NCBI GenBank assembly: GCA_017645655.1
Contig: JAGCNZ010000078.1
Span: 20,026 to 84,025 of the forward strand
Source: Bacteroidaceae bacterium
Lineage (GTDB): Bacteria; Bacteroidota; Bacteroidia; Bacteroidales; Bacteroidaceae
DNA: 64,000 nt
Direction: 5' to 3'
Of the stretch, positions 32,940 through 42,003 are shown piece after piece. Under the pieces are notes generated by a model that searched no databases, had not been told where the DNA came from, and saw nothing but the letters and a program-made list of their open reading frames with translations. A program made the position numbers and the translations under genes. Every line of letters starts with the position of its first letter. Within the stretch, counting starts at the first letter, position 1.

Positions 32940-35332
32940 AACTTCAGCCTCAAGTCGAGTCCGACCTGCAGCGGTGTGCCGCGCTGGGCGAAGGCTTGGC
33001 CGCGGGTCACGAAACTGAAGGCGTCGTAGTGGGTTTGGGTCAGGTTGTTGCCCCAGATGCCGAACTCGAGTTTGTCGTGCGTGAGGCTGAGGCGTGCGTC
33101 GAGCAGGGCGTAGAAGGGTTGTGAGAAGTCGTTCTCGCGTGTCCAGTAGATGCGTCCGGCTCCCTTGCCTCCCATGTAAAGCCCGATGTGTTGCAGCCAG
33201 CCGCGTGTATGCCAGACGTAGCGTGCTCCTAACGACAGGGTGTGCTGTGGTGCGAAGGGTACGTAGCAGTCGGTGTGGCGGAGCTTGGCGCGTGTGTAGC
33301 CGTATGACGTGTTGAGGGAGAAGTCGTCGGTGATGTAGGCGAGCAGAGATGCTTCCATGCCGATGCTGCGACTTCGGTCGGCATTAATGGTGACGCGTCC
33401 CATTCCGCTTTCTGCCATCTGACTGATTTGGAGGTTGCGCGTCTCAATCCAGAAGGCGGCGAGGTCTGCTTGGAGGCGTCCGTCGAGGAGATTGAGGTGG
33501 GAACCTATTTCGTAGTTCCATGCGGTCTCGGGCTTGTAGTAGGTGGTTGCGGCAACGTCGGGCGACTGTACCATGGGCATGCCGCTGCGAATGCGTCCCA
33601 TAATCATATCCACATGCCCTGCCGGCATGCCTGGTATGCGGGCGAAGAGGTTCGTGAGGTATGCCTCGGTGCCTGCATCGATGGCGCTCATCATCTCGCG
33701 ACGCATCTCAACTTGCAGCAAGTCGCTGAACATTTGCACGTTGTAACCGCCAGAACGATAGCCTCGACCAACCGATGCGTAGACGTTGCCCACCTTTCCG
33801 AAGTCGTATTTCAGCGAGGCTTTGGGGAGGACGTGCCAGTTGTGGTTGGTGGTGCGTCCGAGGAAGGTGGGCTTGACGTTCATGTTGTTGAGCATGACGT
33901 TCATGCCGTGTGCTGGCATTGCGAAGTCGAAATCTACGTTGCCCGGGGCATCGTACGCCATTTTGTAGTGCTCGTAGTCGAGCCGCACGCCTGCCGTGAG
34001 CGACAGGTTTTTCACGATTTCGATGGTGGATTGATGGAAGATGCCTGCTGTCAGGGTAGGTGTGTCGAAGACACCGCCCATAGGCATTTCGCTGTTTTTC
34101 AGTGCGATGGACATCTGCCCCATGCCTTTTGATGTGAGGTCGGGCAGGGAGCGATTGATGATGCCGGTCAGCCAGTCGACGCCCTCCTGGTAGAAGGTGA
34201 CGGGTGCTTCGGTGTTGAGCCATTGGTATTGGAAGTTGATGCCGCTGGTCCATTGCCATCTGGATTCTCCTTTCGACTTGACGGCAATCTCTTCGCTCAG
34301 CGTTTTGCTTTTCTGCTTTTGCTGGAGGGAATAGAGGTCTTGGCGGGAGAAGTCCTGGTCCATGAACATGTCGTCCTTGAGGAACTGGAATCCCGTTGTG
34401 CTGGTCATCATGACAGGTCCGAAGTCGTGCTCGGCGTTGAGTCCGAGAGAGAGGAGGTGTCGGCGATAGCTCGACTCGCGATTATAGGCTACCAGTCCGG
34501 CATCGGGACCTTGCTGGGCAGCATAGGGATAGCCGCCTTGCTTGGTCCATTGATAGCGTGCCGAGAGGTCGAGGCGCACTTTGTCGGAGGGCACGTAGAT
34601 GCCTCGCCAGCGTGCCGAGATGTCGTCGCTGCGGTCCACGCGTTTCTCGTCGAGCGCATAGTTTTTGTAGAAGCCGCCAAGATGTTCGTAGCCCACGCCG
34701 GCGCTAAATGCGAAGTTGTCGGCAGGACGGTGGTAATGCGTCACGCGCGCACGATAATTATTATATGTAGCGCCTCCCAACATGAGGTCGGTGCCCTGAT
34801 AGTTCATGGGATTCTTGGTATAGACGCGAATAAGTCCGCCAATCGTGTTGCGCCCGAACAGTGTGCCTTGCGGTCCTCGCAGGACGTCGATGCGGTCGGC
34901 GTCGCTGAGGTCTTGGTCCATACAACTCAGGTTTGCCATGGGGATGTCGTCGACGTACATCCCGACGGCTGGCGTGCCGATGCGGCTACCCACGCCTCGC
35001 AGGTAAATGCTGCTGGTCAGACGGCTTCCGTAAGTGGGAATGAAAAGTCCAGGAACGTGGGCTGTCAGGTCTTTGATGTTGTCGATGCCTCTTTGTACCA
35101 GTTGTGCTTCGCCAAACGACGATGAGGAGAGGGTTTGGTCGCGCAGGGTAGCATGCTCTTTCGGCGTGCTGACCACGACCACCTCGTCCATCTCGCGAAC
35201 CGAGAGTGTGTCGGCTTCGTTGGCAAGAAGAATCCCTCTTCCTTCTCCATGAGCGGGGAAAAGGAAGAGGGCGGTCAACAGATAATAATGAATAGTTGTT
35301 AGTTTGTTTTTGCGTGTTGAGATATTATCCAT
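32936..35332 (-). CDS. TonB-dependent outer membrane receptor
   Basis: A 798-residue receptor with a signal peptide (YYLLTALFLFPAHG), a TonB-box-like stretch at about 49-55 (MDEVVVVS), a plug domain (LVQRGIDNIKDLTAHVPGLF; IYLRGVGSR; IDVLRGPQGTLFGRNTIGG) and a 22-strand barrel ending in Phe (LQVGLDLRLKF). The plug resembles iron-siderophore/cobalamin receptors rather than SusC, since it lacks the N-terminal carboxypeptidase-like domain and no SusD adjoins it. The substrate is unknown. The start MDNISTRK follows a promoter box by 60 bp. Confidence 0.92.
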   Translation of the reverse strand: MDNISTRKNKLTTIHYYLLTALFLFPAHGEGRGILLANEADTLSVREMDEVVVVSTPKEHATLRDQTLSSSSFGEAQLVQRGIDNIKDLTAHVPGLFIPTYGSRLTSSIYLRGVGSRIGTPAVGMYVDDIPMANLSCMDQDLSDADRIDVLRGPQGTLFGRNTIGGLIRVYTKNPMNYQGTDLMLGGATYNNYRARVTHYHRPADNFAFSAGVGYEHLGGFYKNYALDEKRVDRSDDISARWRGIYVPSDKVRLDLSARYQWTKQGGYPYAAQQGPDAGLVAYNRESSYRRHLLSLGLNAEHDFGPVMMTSTTGFQFLKDDMFMDQDFSRQDLYSLQQKQKSKTLSEEIAVKSKGESRWQWTSGINFQYQWLNTEAPVTFYQEGVDWLTGIINRSLPDLTSKGMGQMSIALKNSEMPMGGVFDTPTLTAGIFHQSTIEIVKNLSLTAGVRLDYEHYKMAYDAPGNVDFDFAMPAHGMNVMLNNMNVKPTFLGRTTNHNWHVLPKASLKYDFGKVGNVYASVGRGYRSGGYNVQMFSDLLQVEMRREMMSAIDAGTEAYLTNLFARIPGMPAGHVDMIMGRIRSGMPMVQSPDVAATTYYKPETAWNYEIGSHLNLLDGRLQADLAAFWIETRNLQISQMAESGMGRVTINADRSRSIGMEASLLAYITDDFSLNTSYGYTRAKLRHTDCYVPFAPQHTLSLGARYVWHTRGWLQHIGLYMGGKGAGRIYWTRENDFSQPFYALLDARLSLTHDKLEFGIWGNNLTQTHYDAFSFVTRGQAFAQRGTPLQVGLDLRLKF

Positions 35333-35392
35333 TGTTTTTGTGTTATGATTTACACTTCTTCCCCCAAGGGTGTTGGGGTTTTGTTTCGGCTG

Positions 35393-35400
35393 CAAAGATA
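35393..35400 (-). promoter_or_regulatory. -7 box of the TonB receptor gene
   Basis: TATCTTTG on the minus strand, 60 bp upstream of the receptor ATG. It rules out a longer in-frame start at 35395, which falls inside the box. Confidence 0.65.
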
Positions 35401-35440
35401 CGTCAAAAGTTCTTTCCCAACCTTAAGATTGCCTTAAGAT

Positions 35441-36145
35441 TCAGTTTTCCATCGGGATGGCCAGTTCGACGCCCATCAGTTCTCCCTCGTCCGTGCGCTT
35501 GTTGCCCATGCGGATGGGTATGCCGAGGAAAGCGGCCTGCTGTCTCGCGGTCTGCATCTCGGCGAAGTCCGGGCAAGTGCCGGTCGAGGTGAGCGTCAGG
35601 GTGTACTCGCGAACGGTCAGTTGCGAGGCAATCTCCCATCTGGCCTCTCTTGGCGCATATTGCAGGAAGATGGAAAAGACGGAAGCGAAGATTTGGCGGA
35701 GGATGGCTTCGTCCATCATGATTTCATATACGAAGGGCGTTAGCCTGAGGTAGCATCGGATGTCTTTCTCGCGCAATGCTTCCTCGTGGCACATCAGCAA
35801 TTCCCGCAGGAAAGCGTCTATCCTGACGACTCCCGATGCCGGTGCCTCGTGCGGCAGGATAAGTCCGACGCCCCGAATGGTGCGTGCCGGTCCGTCTTTC
35901 GTCCAGCCAAGTTTGTGCCGAAGAGAAGAGAGGTGGACGTCGAGCGTGCCAGTGTCGTAGAGAAACCGCTCGCCCCACACGCCCTCGATAATGTCGTCGC
36001 GTCGGCATACGACGCCTTGATGGCGAAGCAGATAGACGAGCATGCGATACTCTATGTCAGTGAGCATCACGGCTTTACCTGACTGAAGAGTTTGGCGTGT
36101 GGCTGTGTCGACGAGGAGGTCGGCGTAGTGGATGATGGTTTGCAT
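35441..36145 (-). CDS. Winged-helix regulator with a degenerate HATPase-like C-terminal domain
   Basis: A 234-residue protein. Residues 5-98 form an OmpR-type winged-helix DNA-binding domain (MLTDIEYRMLVYLLRHQGVV; DVHLSSLRHKLGW; TIRGVGLIL) without any receiver domain before it. Residues 110-234 look like the ATP-binding domain of a histidine kinase: DEAILRQIFASVFSIFLQYAP lines up with the N box, with Ser155 and Ile159 where Asn is expected, and LGIPIRMGNK...GVELAIPM resembles the end of the fold. It probably cannot bind Mg-ATP. It is co-transcribed with the lipoprotein upstream (7 bp gap). Confidence 0.75.
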   Translation of the reverse strand: MQTIIHYADLLVDTATRQTLQSGKAVMLTDIEYRMLVYLLRHQGVVCRRDDIIEGVWGERFLYDTGTLDVHLSSLRHKLGWTKDGPARTIRGVGLILPHEAPASGVVRIDAFLRELLMCHEEALREKDIRCYLRLTPFVYEIMMDEAILRQIFASVFSIFLQYAPREARWEIASQLTVREYTLTLTSTGTCPDFAEMQTARQQAAFLGIPIRMGNKRTDEGELMGVELAIPMEN

Positions 36146-36152
36146 GGTGCTG

Positions 36153-36569
36153 CTATTTGCCGTACTCCTCTTTGATATAGGTCAGTTCCAGTCGCGTCTT
36201 TCCTGTCGTGGCGCTTCGATAGGTGTAGTGGAATGTGACACCTTCGTCCTTCAAAGGTTTCATCAGGAGGTCGCCCTTCAGGCCTTTCAGCAAAGACTCG
36301 CGGAAATCGCTGATGAGCGTCCCGTCTGTGTAGATGGAGTCGACGTCGAGTCTTCCCGATACCGTATAGTATTCCGTGAGCGTGCGGCTCTCGATGTCGT
36401 ACAAGACGCTGTCCATGCGCGTGTACTGGTCGATGTGCCTGGGGCATTCCTTTTGCGTGAACTGCTCATAGTCCCGCTTAAACTTTTCGTCCTTCGTCTC
36501 GCGCTTGCAAGCATTGCAGGCAAGCAGAGTGCCGAAAAGGGCGATGGCTAATACCTTATTATATTGCAT
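36153..36569 (-). CDS. Small lipoprotein of unknown family
   Basis: A 138-residue predicted lipoprotein (LFGTLLACNACKRE; the Cys at 18 or 21 could be lipidated). The mature part is polar, with YTRMDSVLYDIESRTLTEYYTVSG and a C-terminal LELTYIKEEYGK. No family recognised. It precedes the winged-helix/HATPase-like gene in the same unit, so the two may act together, for example as an envelope input and its regulator; that is speculation. Confidence 0.7.
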   Translation of the reverse strand: MQYNKVLAIALFGTLLACNACKRETKDEKFKRDYEQFTQKECPRHIDQYTRMDSVLYDIESRTLTEYYTVSGRLDVDSIYTDGTLISDFRESLLKGLKGDLLMKPLKDEGVTFHYTYRSATTGKTRLELTYIKEEYGK

Positions 36570-36589
36570 GACTTTGTGTTTAGGTCGCG

Positions 36590-36597
36590 CAAAGATA
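36590..36597 (-). promoter_or_regulatory. -7 box of the lipoprotein-regulator unit
   Basis: TATCTTTG on the minus strand, 20 bp before the lipoprotein ATG. Confidence 0.6.
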
Positions 36598-36680
36598 TAC
36601 TTTTTCTTGAAATGTATGCCATGTTATGCTTGATAAATATCAAAAACATGCCACATAACATAAAAAAGTATGCCATTTGC

Positions 36681-36711
36681 TTGTTCATTTGCAAAAGTTG
36701 TCGTACCTTTG
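36681..36711 (+). promoter_or_regulatory. Promoter of the small winged-helix gene
   Basis: TTG at 36681-36683 and TACCTTTG at 36704-36711 are 20 bp apart. The leader is about 60 bases. Confidence 0.72.
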
Positions 36712-36774
36712 CCGCCAGATTAGACAAGAGAGAAAGATTGATAAAGGAATAACCAACAAAAAACATTAAAAGTT

Positions 36775-36975
36775 ATGACAGCAACAGTTGGAACATTGGC
36801 AGGTGCAGTTTGGACTGCCCTCAACGAGAATGGTGCACTGAACACAAAGGACCTCAAGAAGGCCAGCAAGATTAAGACCGATAAGGATCTCTACTTGGCT
36901 CTCGGTTGGCTGCTCCGCGAAGACAAGGTGGTAGTGGCTGAGGACGACAAGGTGATGACGGTAGCACTGAAGTAA
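36775..36975 (+). CDS. Small winged-helix protein (DUF2582-like)
   Basis: A 66-residue protein consisting of one winged helix-turn-helix: VGTLAGAVWTALNENGALNT, LKKASKIKTDKDLYLALGWL and DKVVVAEDDKVMTVALK. It matches the small DUF2582 winged-helix family common in Bacteroidetes; the cellular role is not established. It has its own promoter and a hairpin terminator 33 bp after its stop, so it is a single-gene unit and probably well expressed. Confidence 0.85.
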   Translation: MTATVGTLAGAVWTALNENGALNTKDLKKASKIKTDKDLYLALGWLLREDKVVVAEDDKVMTVALK

Positions 36976-37008
36976 GAACAGCTCCTTATAAGTAGGAACT
37001 TAAAAAGA

Positions 37009-37042
37009 TTGCCCTCCGAAGGTCTCGACTTTCGGAGGGCAA
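37009..37042. terminator. Bidirectional terminator
   Basis: The stem TTGCCCTCCGAA (37009-37020) pairs with TTCGGAGGGCAA (37031-37042). On the minus strand it is followed by TCTTTTTAAG, so it serves the large secreted protein gene ending at 37060; on the plus side a weaker T tract follows. Confidence 0.82.
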
Positions 37043-37059
37043 ATCGTTTTGTGTAGGGC

Positions 37060-39318
37060 TTAGTAGAGAACTTTCTTGCTGCCCTTGATGTAGATACCTT
37101 TCGTGCCAGGCTTGCCGCTGAGCTTCCTGCCATCGAGCGTGAACCAGCTTGTCTTGTCGGCAGTGATGGCGTCGCTACATACGTTGACGATGCCGTCGGG
37201 GTCGTCTCCTTCTTCGCCGAAGAAGCGAATCTCGGGCGCATAGCTTGGCGTGCCGCCCTGTTTGCGTTGTTTACGAAGTGCCCACTGGAGGGATGGGGTT
37301 GTCAAACCCCAATCGTGCATGAAACTAAGGCTACCGTTGTCGTTGAAGCAATAAATGTCGTACCAATAACTATTGACCTCCCTGTTGGCATAGATGCCGC
37401 TGATAGTGTAGGTGTCGTCTACGGTCTGCATGGTGATGAGCACGTCGTCGTTCTTTGGCATCAGGTTCGTTCCCACCACTGTGAACTTGTAGTCTGTGGC
37501 AGCCTGTATTGGCTTATAGACGTAGGGCATGTTGGCGTTGAGGACATCTCCTTCGTTGAGGCGTGTCAGGAATATCCACATCTCGTCTGCCGAGCCTTCG
37601 CCAGGTTTGGGCGCGTTGGCAATCATGTATATCTTGAAGAAGCGGAACGACTGCGTGTCCTCTGCCGTGATGGTGTAGTCGAAGGGCAGGAACCACGGCT
37701 GGTACTTGCCGACGCTTTCCTCGTCGAACGTATTCGTGAAGGTGACGTATGGAACGTAACGCTCCTGCGTCATGATGTAAGGCGTGCCGTAGGTCATCGT
37801 GCACTGCTGCCACTGTGCGTGGAGCGTGGCGTTGGTGCCTGGTTCGGAGACGACATTGCTGACGTTCTGCCCGTTCTCGTAGGTTGTGCCGCTGCCGTCG
37901 GCTTCGGTACTCCATTTTGCGAAAACATAATCGTCGCGGGTGAAGTTAATGAGGTTTAATTCCTTTGCAATGTTGTACATAAACGACATCTCCGGCATCT
38001 CGCCCGTGCCGCCGCCCGCGTCGAAGGCAACCGTGTAGGGGAATGTGTAGAAGGGGGTCTGGCCGATGATGCCCGTCACGACATCGCCGATGGTGACAGT
38101 GCCACACGTGCCACCGCCTCCGGTACCGATGCTGTTGTTTCCCGTCGTTGAGAGAGCCGTAACACTCGTCACGCCATTGGTGATGGTAATGTTGCCGCAG
38201 GAACCAGGAACATCTCCTTCATAATATGTTTCGCCACAGCCAATGCCCGGAGCTCTTGTGCCGCCTTTTGCATAGACGGTGCCGCCGCTGATGGTAATGT
38301 CCCCGCAGGCTTTTCCAACACCTCCGCCGATGCCGGCAGCGGAACCATTGCCGTATGCTTTGATGTTGCCGCCTTCGATGTTGATATTGCCGCAATCGGG
38401 AATTCTTGCGCCGCCACCGATGCCTGCGCCGAAACCGCCGATATAGTGTATTGAGTTGTAGCAATACGCGATGAGTGAGCCGTCGCCACGTATGGTAAGC
38501 GTCTTGCCGGCAGGCACAAAGATGCCTGGATAGTTATCGTGGAATCCCTCTATCTCGCTCGTGGTGCCTTCGGCAAGGATAAGTGTTCCGTTGCCCTCGC
38601 ATGTGAGACCTGCCCAAGGACAACTTGCCAAGTTGACGCCGTGGATGGTTGCGCCGTCGAGCGTCACGCGGGCACCGTCGGCAATGGAAATCTTCACGGG
38701 GTGCTGTCCTGTATCGAGCGTGCCGGTGAGTATCTCGCCGTCGGGCGCAACGAAGTTCTCGGTGATGGTCGAGAGGTCGGTGACGTGTTGATGTCCTCTG
38801 AATTGGAACTCTGCAAGCTGGAAGATGTTGCCGCTCTTCACGCCTTTTATTTCAAGGCGGAAGTACTTGAACGCAGTCTCATGGTTGGAAAGCTCAAATT
38901 CATAGTCCTGACTGTTGACATCCTGCAGCACGTTGTCGTCCCTGACATGTGCAATCGGCGCCCAGCCACCGTCGGGGTTAAGCTTCGCGAGGATTTCCCA
39001 AGTTGATGGGTTGCGACCGGGGTTATCGGCGCAGTCGCTGCCTGTTGTCATCACATAGCTCGTGGGCACGAACGGGATGTCGGTGTGGAACTCGACGTAC
39101 ATCACGTTGTCGTCCTCGAAGTTGCAGTCCGTGACGCACCATTTCGTGGTCTTGTCGCCGTCGAACAGGAAGGCGTAGTTCTCGCTAATCAGGCCGAGTG
39201 TGCCGCCCGTAGCAGTGTAGCCCCCGATAAGCGGGTCGGTGCTTTGCGCCCAAGCTGTTGTTGCAAACATTGCGAGCAGCATCAAGCCAGCCCGCACAAG
39301 AGATAATGTCTTTTTCAT
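37060..39318 (-). CDS. Large secreted protein with discoidin-like, glycine-rich repeat and Flg_new-like parts
   Basis: A 752-residue protein with signal peptide (MKKTLSLVRAG...AWAQ). Residues about 30-170 resemble a discoidin/F5-8 type C carbohydrate-binding domain (FDGDKTTKWC; YFRLEIKGVKSG). A glycine-rich beta-helix-like tract follows (GFGAGIGGGAR, GSAAGIGGGVG, APGIGCGE), then an InlB/Flg_new-like repeat (VAFDAGGGTGEMPEMS; FAKWSTEADGSGTTY). The end WFTLDGRKLSGKPGTKGIYI plus a basic tail is a Prevotella-style C-terminal tail shared with the protein at 47742-48317. The ATG is chosen over an upstream GTG. Likely surface-exposed; function unknown. Confidence 0.82.
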   Translation of the reverse strand: MKKTLSLVRAGLMLLAMFATTAWAQSTDPLIGGYTATGGTLGLISENYAFLFDGDKTTKWCVTDCNFEDDNVMYVEFHTDIPFVPTSYVMTTGSDCADNPGRNPSTWEILAKLNPDGGWAPIAHVRDDNVLQDVNSQDYEFELSNHETAFKYFRLEIKGVKSGNIFQLAEFQFRGHQHVTDLSTITENFVAPDGEILTGTLDTGQHPVKISIADGARVTLDGATIHGVNLASCPWAGLTCEGNGTLILAEGTTSEIEGFHDNYPGIFVPAGKTLTIRGDGSLIAYCYNSIHYIGGFGAGIGGGARIPDCGNINIEGGNIKAYGNGSAAGIGGGVGKACGDITISGGTVYAKGGTRAPGIGCGETYYEGDVPGSCGNITITNGVTSVTALSTTGNNSIGTGGGGTCGTVTIGDVVTGIIGQTPFYTFPYTVAFDAGGGTGEMPEMSFMYNIAKELNLINFTRDDYVFAKWSTEADGSGTTYENGQNVSNVVSEPGTNATLHAQWQQCTMTYGTPYIMTQERYVPYVTFTNTFDEESVGKYQPWFLPFDYTITAEDTQSFRFFKIYMIANAPKPGEGSADEMWIFLTRLNEGDVLNANMPYVYKPIQAATDYKFTVVGTNLMPKNDDVLITMQTVDDTYTISGIYANREVNSYWYDIYCFNDNGSLSFMHDWGLTTPSLQWALRKQRKQGGTPSYAPEIRFFGEEGDDPDGIVNVCSDAITADKTSWFTLDGRKLSGKPGTKGIYIKGSKKVLY

Positions 39319-39386
39319 TGTTTTGGTTTGTTTCACATTATTATTGTTTTCTTATACATTATTATATTGTCATTTAATTTCGTATG

Positions 39387-39394
39387 CAAAAATA
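39387..39394 (-). promoter_or_regulatory. -7 box of the large secreted protein gene
   Basis: TATTTTTG on the minus strand, about 70 bp upstream of the ATG. It fits TAnnTTTG; the -33 element is unclear. Confidence 0.5.
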
Positions 39395-39553
39395 CGGAAA
39401 AAAAGTGAAAAAAGAAGAGTGAATAGTAAAAAAAAGGTGTCCGGCGTTTGGCGGTATGTCGTTTTGCGGCAAAGTCAACGGAAAAAAAACTTGACAAAAC
39501 TTCTGACGGAAAACGGTTCGTTTGCCATCGTGGCGTGCGACGAAATAAAACGC

Positions 39554-39641
39554 TCCACGTGAAGTCGGTCAACATAACACGTGAAGTTTGAAATTATCCC
39601 ACGCTAAGTTTGTAATTGCACCACGTCAAAATTGCCCGTTT
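39554..39641 (+). repeat. 22 bp CACGTG-type repeats (array 4)
   Basis: Units at 39554-39575, 39576-39597, 39598-39619 and 39620-39641, all 22 bp but more diverged than in other arrays (CACGTG is kept in the first two). The remaining 650-bp gap around it, between the secreted protein and the YqiA-like gene, holds only promoter boxes. Confidence 0.72.
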
Positions 39642-39940
39642 TTCTTGCTTTGTTTATCAACACTCCTCGTTTCGTTGATACTTTCTTTGCTTTACGTTTG
39701 GCAAAACGACCTCGGAAATGCCCTGTGGAAGGGAGAAACGCGATTTGAGCGCATATCTCACGTTTGGAGTAGAAAAGTGCCATGCTGGGCAAAAGAAGCC
39801 GTCAGAACGCTTGTGCACAGGAAAAATCTTTACAAAATGAGACGCCTGTCCTCACCTTCTCGATTCGCTCCTCCAAGAAAAAAGTTGTGCGTATTTTCAT
39901 AATTATCAATTATGAATTATGAATTGTGAATTATTCTTCG

Positions 39941-39948
39941 TACCTTTG
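39941..39948 (+). promoter_or_regulatory. -7 box of the YqiA-like gene
   Basis: TACCTTTG followed by CAGCGCG, 23 bp before the ATG at 39972. Confidence 0.6.
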
Positions 39949-39971
39949 CAGCGCGAAATTGGCGCAGGCAT

Positions 39972-40565
39972 ATGAAGAAGGTCATCTACATCCACGGCTT
40001 TGCATCGGCTGGCAGCACAGGTTCGGCCACGCAGATGCGCAATCATCTCTATCCCAAAGGCGTGCAGGTGATTAGTCCAGACGTGCCTGTAGAGCCTATT
40101 GAGGCAATAGGTTTCCTCAAAGAATTCGTGGCAAACGAGCAACCCGACCTCATCGTAGCAACCAGCATGGGAGCCATGTACGCCGAACAACTCAAGGGCG
40201 TGAAGCGCATCCTGGTCAACCCGTCGTTCCACATGGCTCGACTGCTGACCTTCCGAGGATTGGGACGCCGTGAGTTCCGCAACAAGAGGCAGGACGGTGC
40301 AACAGAGTTCAAGGTTGACAAAGCCATGATTCAAGCCTTCCAACAAGTCGAGAAGGAGAGCTTCAAAGGCATTACGGCAGAAGAGAAGGCGCTCGTGTGG
40401 GGACTCTTTGGCACGCAGGACAAGCTCGTCAACTGCCAGAGCGACTTCCTGAAACACTATGGAAAGGAGCAGATGACGCTCTTCGAAGGCGAACACTTCC
40501 TCAACGACAAAGTGCTGAGCAAAGTGGTGATGCCCCTCGTCGAGAAAATAGTAAATTGTAAATAG
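39972..40565 (+). CDS. YqiA/YcfP-like alpha/beta hydrolase
   Basis: A 197-residue small alpha/beta hydrolase. KVIYIHGFASAGSTGSATQM begins the fold, VATSMGAMYAEQL contains the nucleophile Ser (an ATSMG elbow), GTQDKLVNC supplies the acid and EGEHFLND the His. It matches the YqiA/UPF0227 esterase group; the substrate is unknown. ffh follows after 19 bp on the same strand. Confidence 0.82.
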   Translation: MKKVIYIHGFASAGSTGSATQMRNHLYPKGVQVISPDVPVEPIEAIGFLKEFVANEQPDLIVATSMGAMYAEQLKGVKRILVNPSFHMARLLTFRGLGRREFRNKRQDGATEFKVDKAMIQAFQQVEKESFKGITAEEKALVWGLFGTQDKLVNCQSDFLKHYGKEQMTLFEGEHFLNDKVLSKVVMPLVEKIVNCK

Positions 40566-40584
40566 TCAAATAGTAAATTACTCG

Positions 40585-41925
40585 ATGTTTGAAAACTTAA
40601 GCGAACGGCTCGAACGGTCGTTCAAGATACTGAAAGGTGAAGGAAAGATAACTGAAATCAACGTCGCCGAGACGCTGAAGGATGTGCGTCGTGCCCTGCT
40701 CGATGCAGATGTCAACTACAAGGTAGCAAAGTCTTTCACCGATACCGTGAAGCAGAAAGCACTCGGTCAGAACGTTCTCACAGCCGTCAAGCCACAGCAA
40801 TTGATGGTGAAGATTGTGCACGACGAACTCGCCGAGTTGATGGGTGGAGAGACCACCGACATGAATCTCAAAGGGCATCCTGCCATCATCCTTATGGCCG
40901 GCTTGAACGGCGCGGGCAAGACCACGATGAGCGGCAAACTGGCAAAGTTGCTCAAGGAAAAGCGAGGGAAGAATCCTTTGCTTGCCGCTTGCGACACGTT
41001 CCGTCCGGCAGCCATGGAGCAACTCCGTGTGTTGGGCGAGCAGGTGGGCGTCCCCGTTCATATCGAAGACGGCGCAACCGACCCCGTGCTTGTCGCCAAG
41101 AATGCAATCCAGCATGCCAAGGCTCAGGGATTCGACGTCCTCATCATCGATACGGCAGGTCGTCAGGCTGTCGACGAGGAACTCATGCAGCAGATTCAAG
41201 ACATCCGCGACGCTGTGCAGCCGGACGAGATACTCTTCGTCGTCGACGCAATGACAGGTCAGGATGCCGTGAACACAGCAAAGGAGTTCAATGATAGGTT
41301 GGACTACACAGGCGTGATTCTCACCAAACTCGACGGCGATACTCGAGGCGGTGCAGCGCTCAGCATACGCAGCGTCGTGAATAAACCCATCAAGTTCGTC
41401 GGCACAGGCGAAAAGATGGAAGCGCTCGACCCGTTCCACCCAAGCCGTATGGCCGACCGCATCCTCGGCATGGGCGACATCGTGTCGCTCGTCGAAAGGG
41501 CTCAGGAGCAATACGACGAGGAAGAGGCTCGCCGCCTGGAAAAGAAGATTCAGAAGAACCAGTTCGACTTCAACGACTTCTACAAGCAGATACAACAGAT
41601 AAAGAAGATGGGCAACATCAAGGACTTGGTAGGCATGATACCTGGCGTCGGCAAGGCTGTTAAAGACCTCGACATCGACGATAATGCCTTCAAGAATATC
41701 GAGGCCATCATTCTCAGTATGACTCCCAAGGAAAGAACTCACCCCGAATGCCTCAATACGAGCCGCCGTATGCGATTGGCAAAGGGCTCGGGCACCAACA
41801 TACAGGAGGTGAACAAACTCATCAAGCAGTTCGACCAGACACGCAAGATGATGAAGCTCGTCACAGACAAGAGCAAGATGCAGCAGATGGCTTCCATGAT
41901 GAAAGGCGGAATGCCGAAGATGTAA
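40585..41925 (+). CDS. ffh: Signal recognition particle GTPase
   Basis: A 446-residue Ffh protein that, with 4.5S RNA, targets nascent membrane proteins to FtsY. N domain at 1-90, then the GTPase G1 GLNGAGKTTMSGKLA (the first variable positions differ from the usual GLQGSGKTT), DTAGR, and G4 TKLDGDTRGG. The methionine-rich M domain includes SMTPKERTHPECLNTSRRMR and GSGTNIQEVNKLIKQFDQ. Length is normal for the family. The 4.5S RNA gene is not in this window. Confidence 0.96.
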   Translation: MFENLSERLERSFKILKGEGKITEINVAETLKDVRRALLDADVNYKVAKSFTDTVKQKALGQNVLTAVKPQQLMVKIVHDELAELMGGETTDMNLKGHPAIILMAGLNGAGKTTMSGKLAKLLKEKRGKNPLLAACDTFRPAAMEQLRVLGEQVGVPVHIEDGATDPVLVAKNAIQHAKAQGFDVLIIDTAGRQAVDEELMQQIQDIRDAVQPDEILFVVDAMTGQDAVNTAKEFNDRLDYTGVILTKLDGDTRGGAALSIRSVVNKPIKFVGTGEKMEALDPFHPSRMADRILGMGDIVSLVERAQEQYDEEEARRLEKKIQKNQFDFNDFYKQIQQIKKMGNIKDLVGMIPGVGKAVKDLDIDDNAFKNIEAIILSMTPKERTHPECLNTSRRMRLAKGSGTNIQEVNKLIKQFDQTRKMMKLVTDKSKMQQMASMMKGGMPKM

Positions 41926-42003
41926 AGGCAAGGCCGCTCCCTGCCTCTCCATGAGGGAGTAACAAATTGTAAATCGCAAATCGTCAAATAGTAAATGTAA
42001 GAG

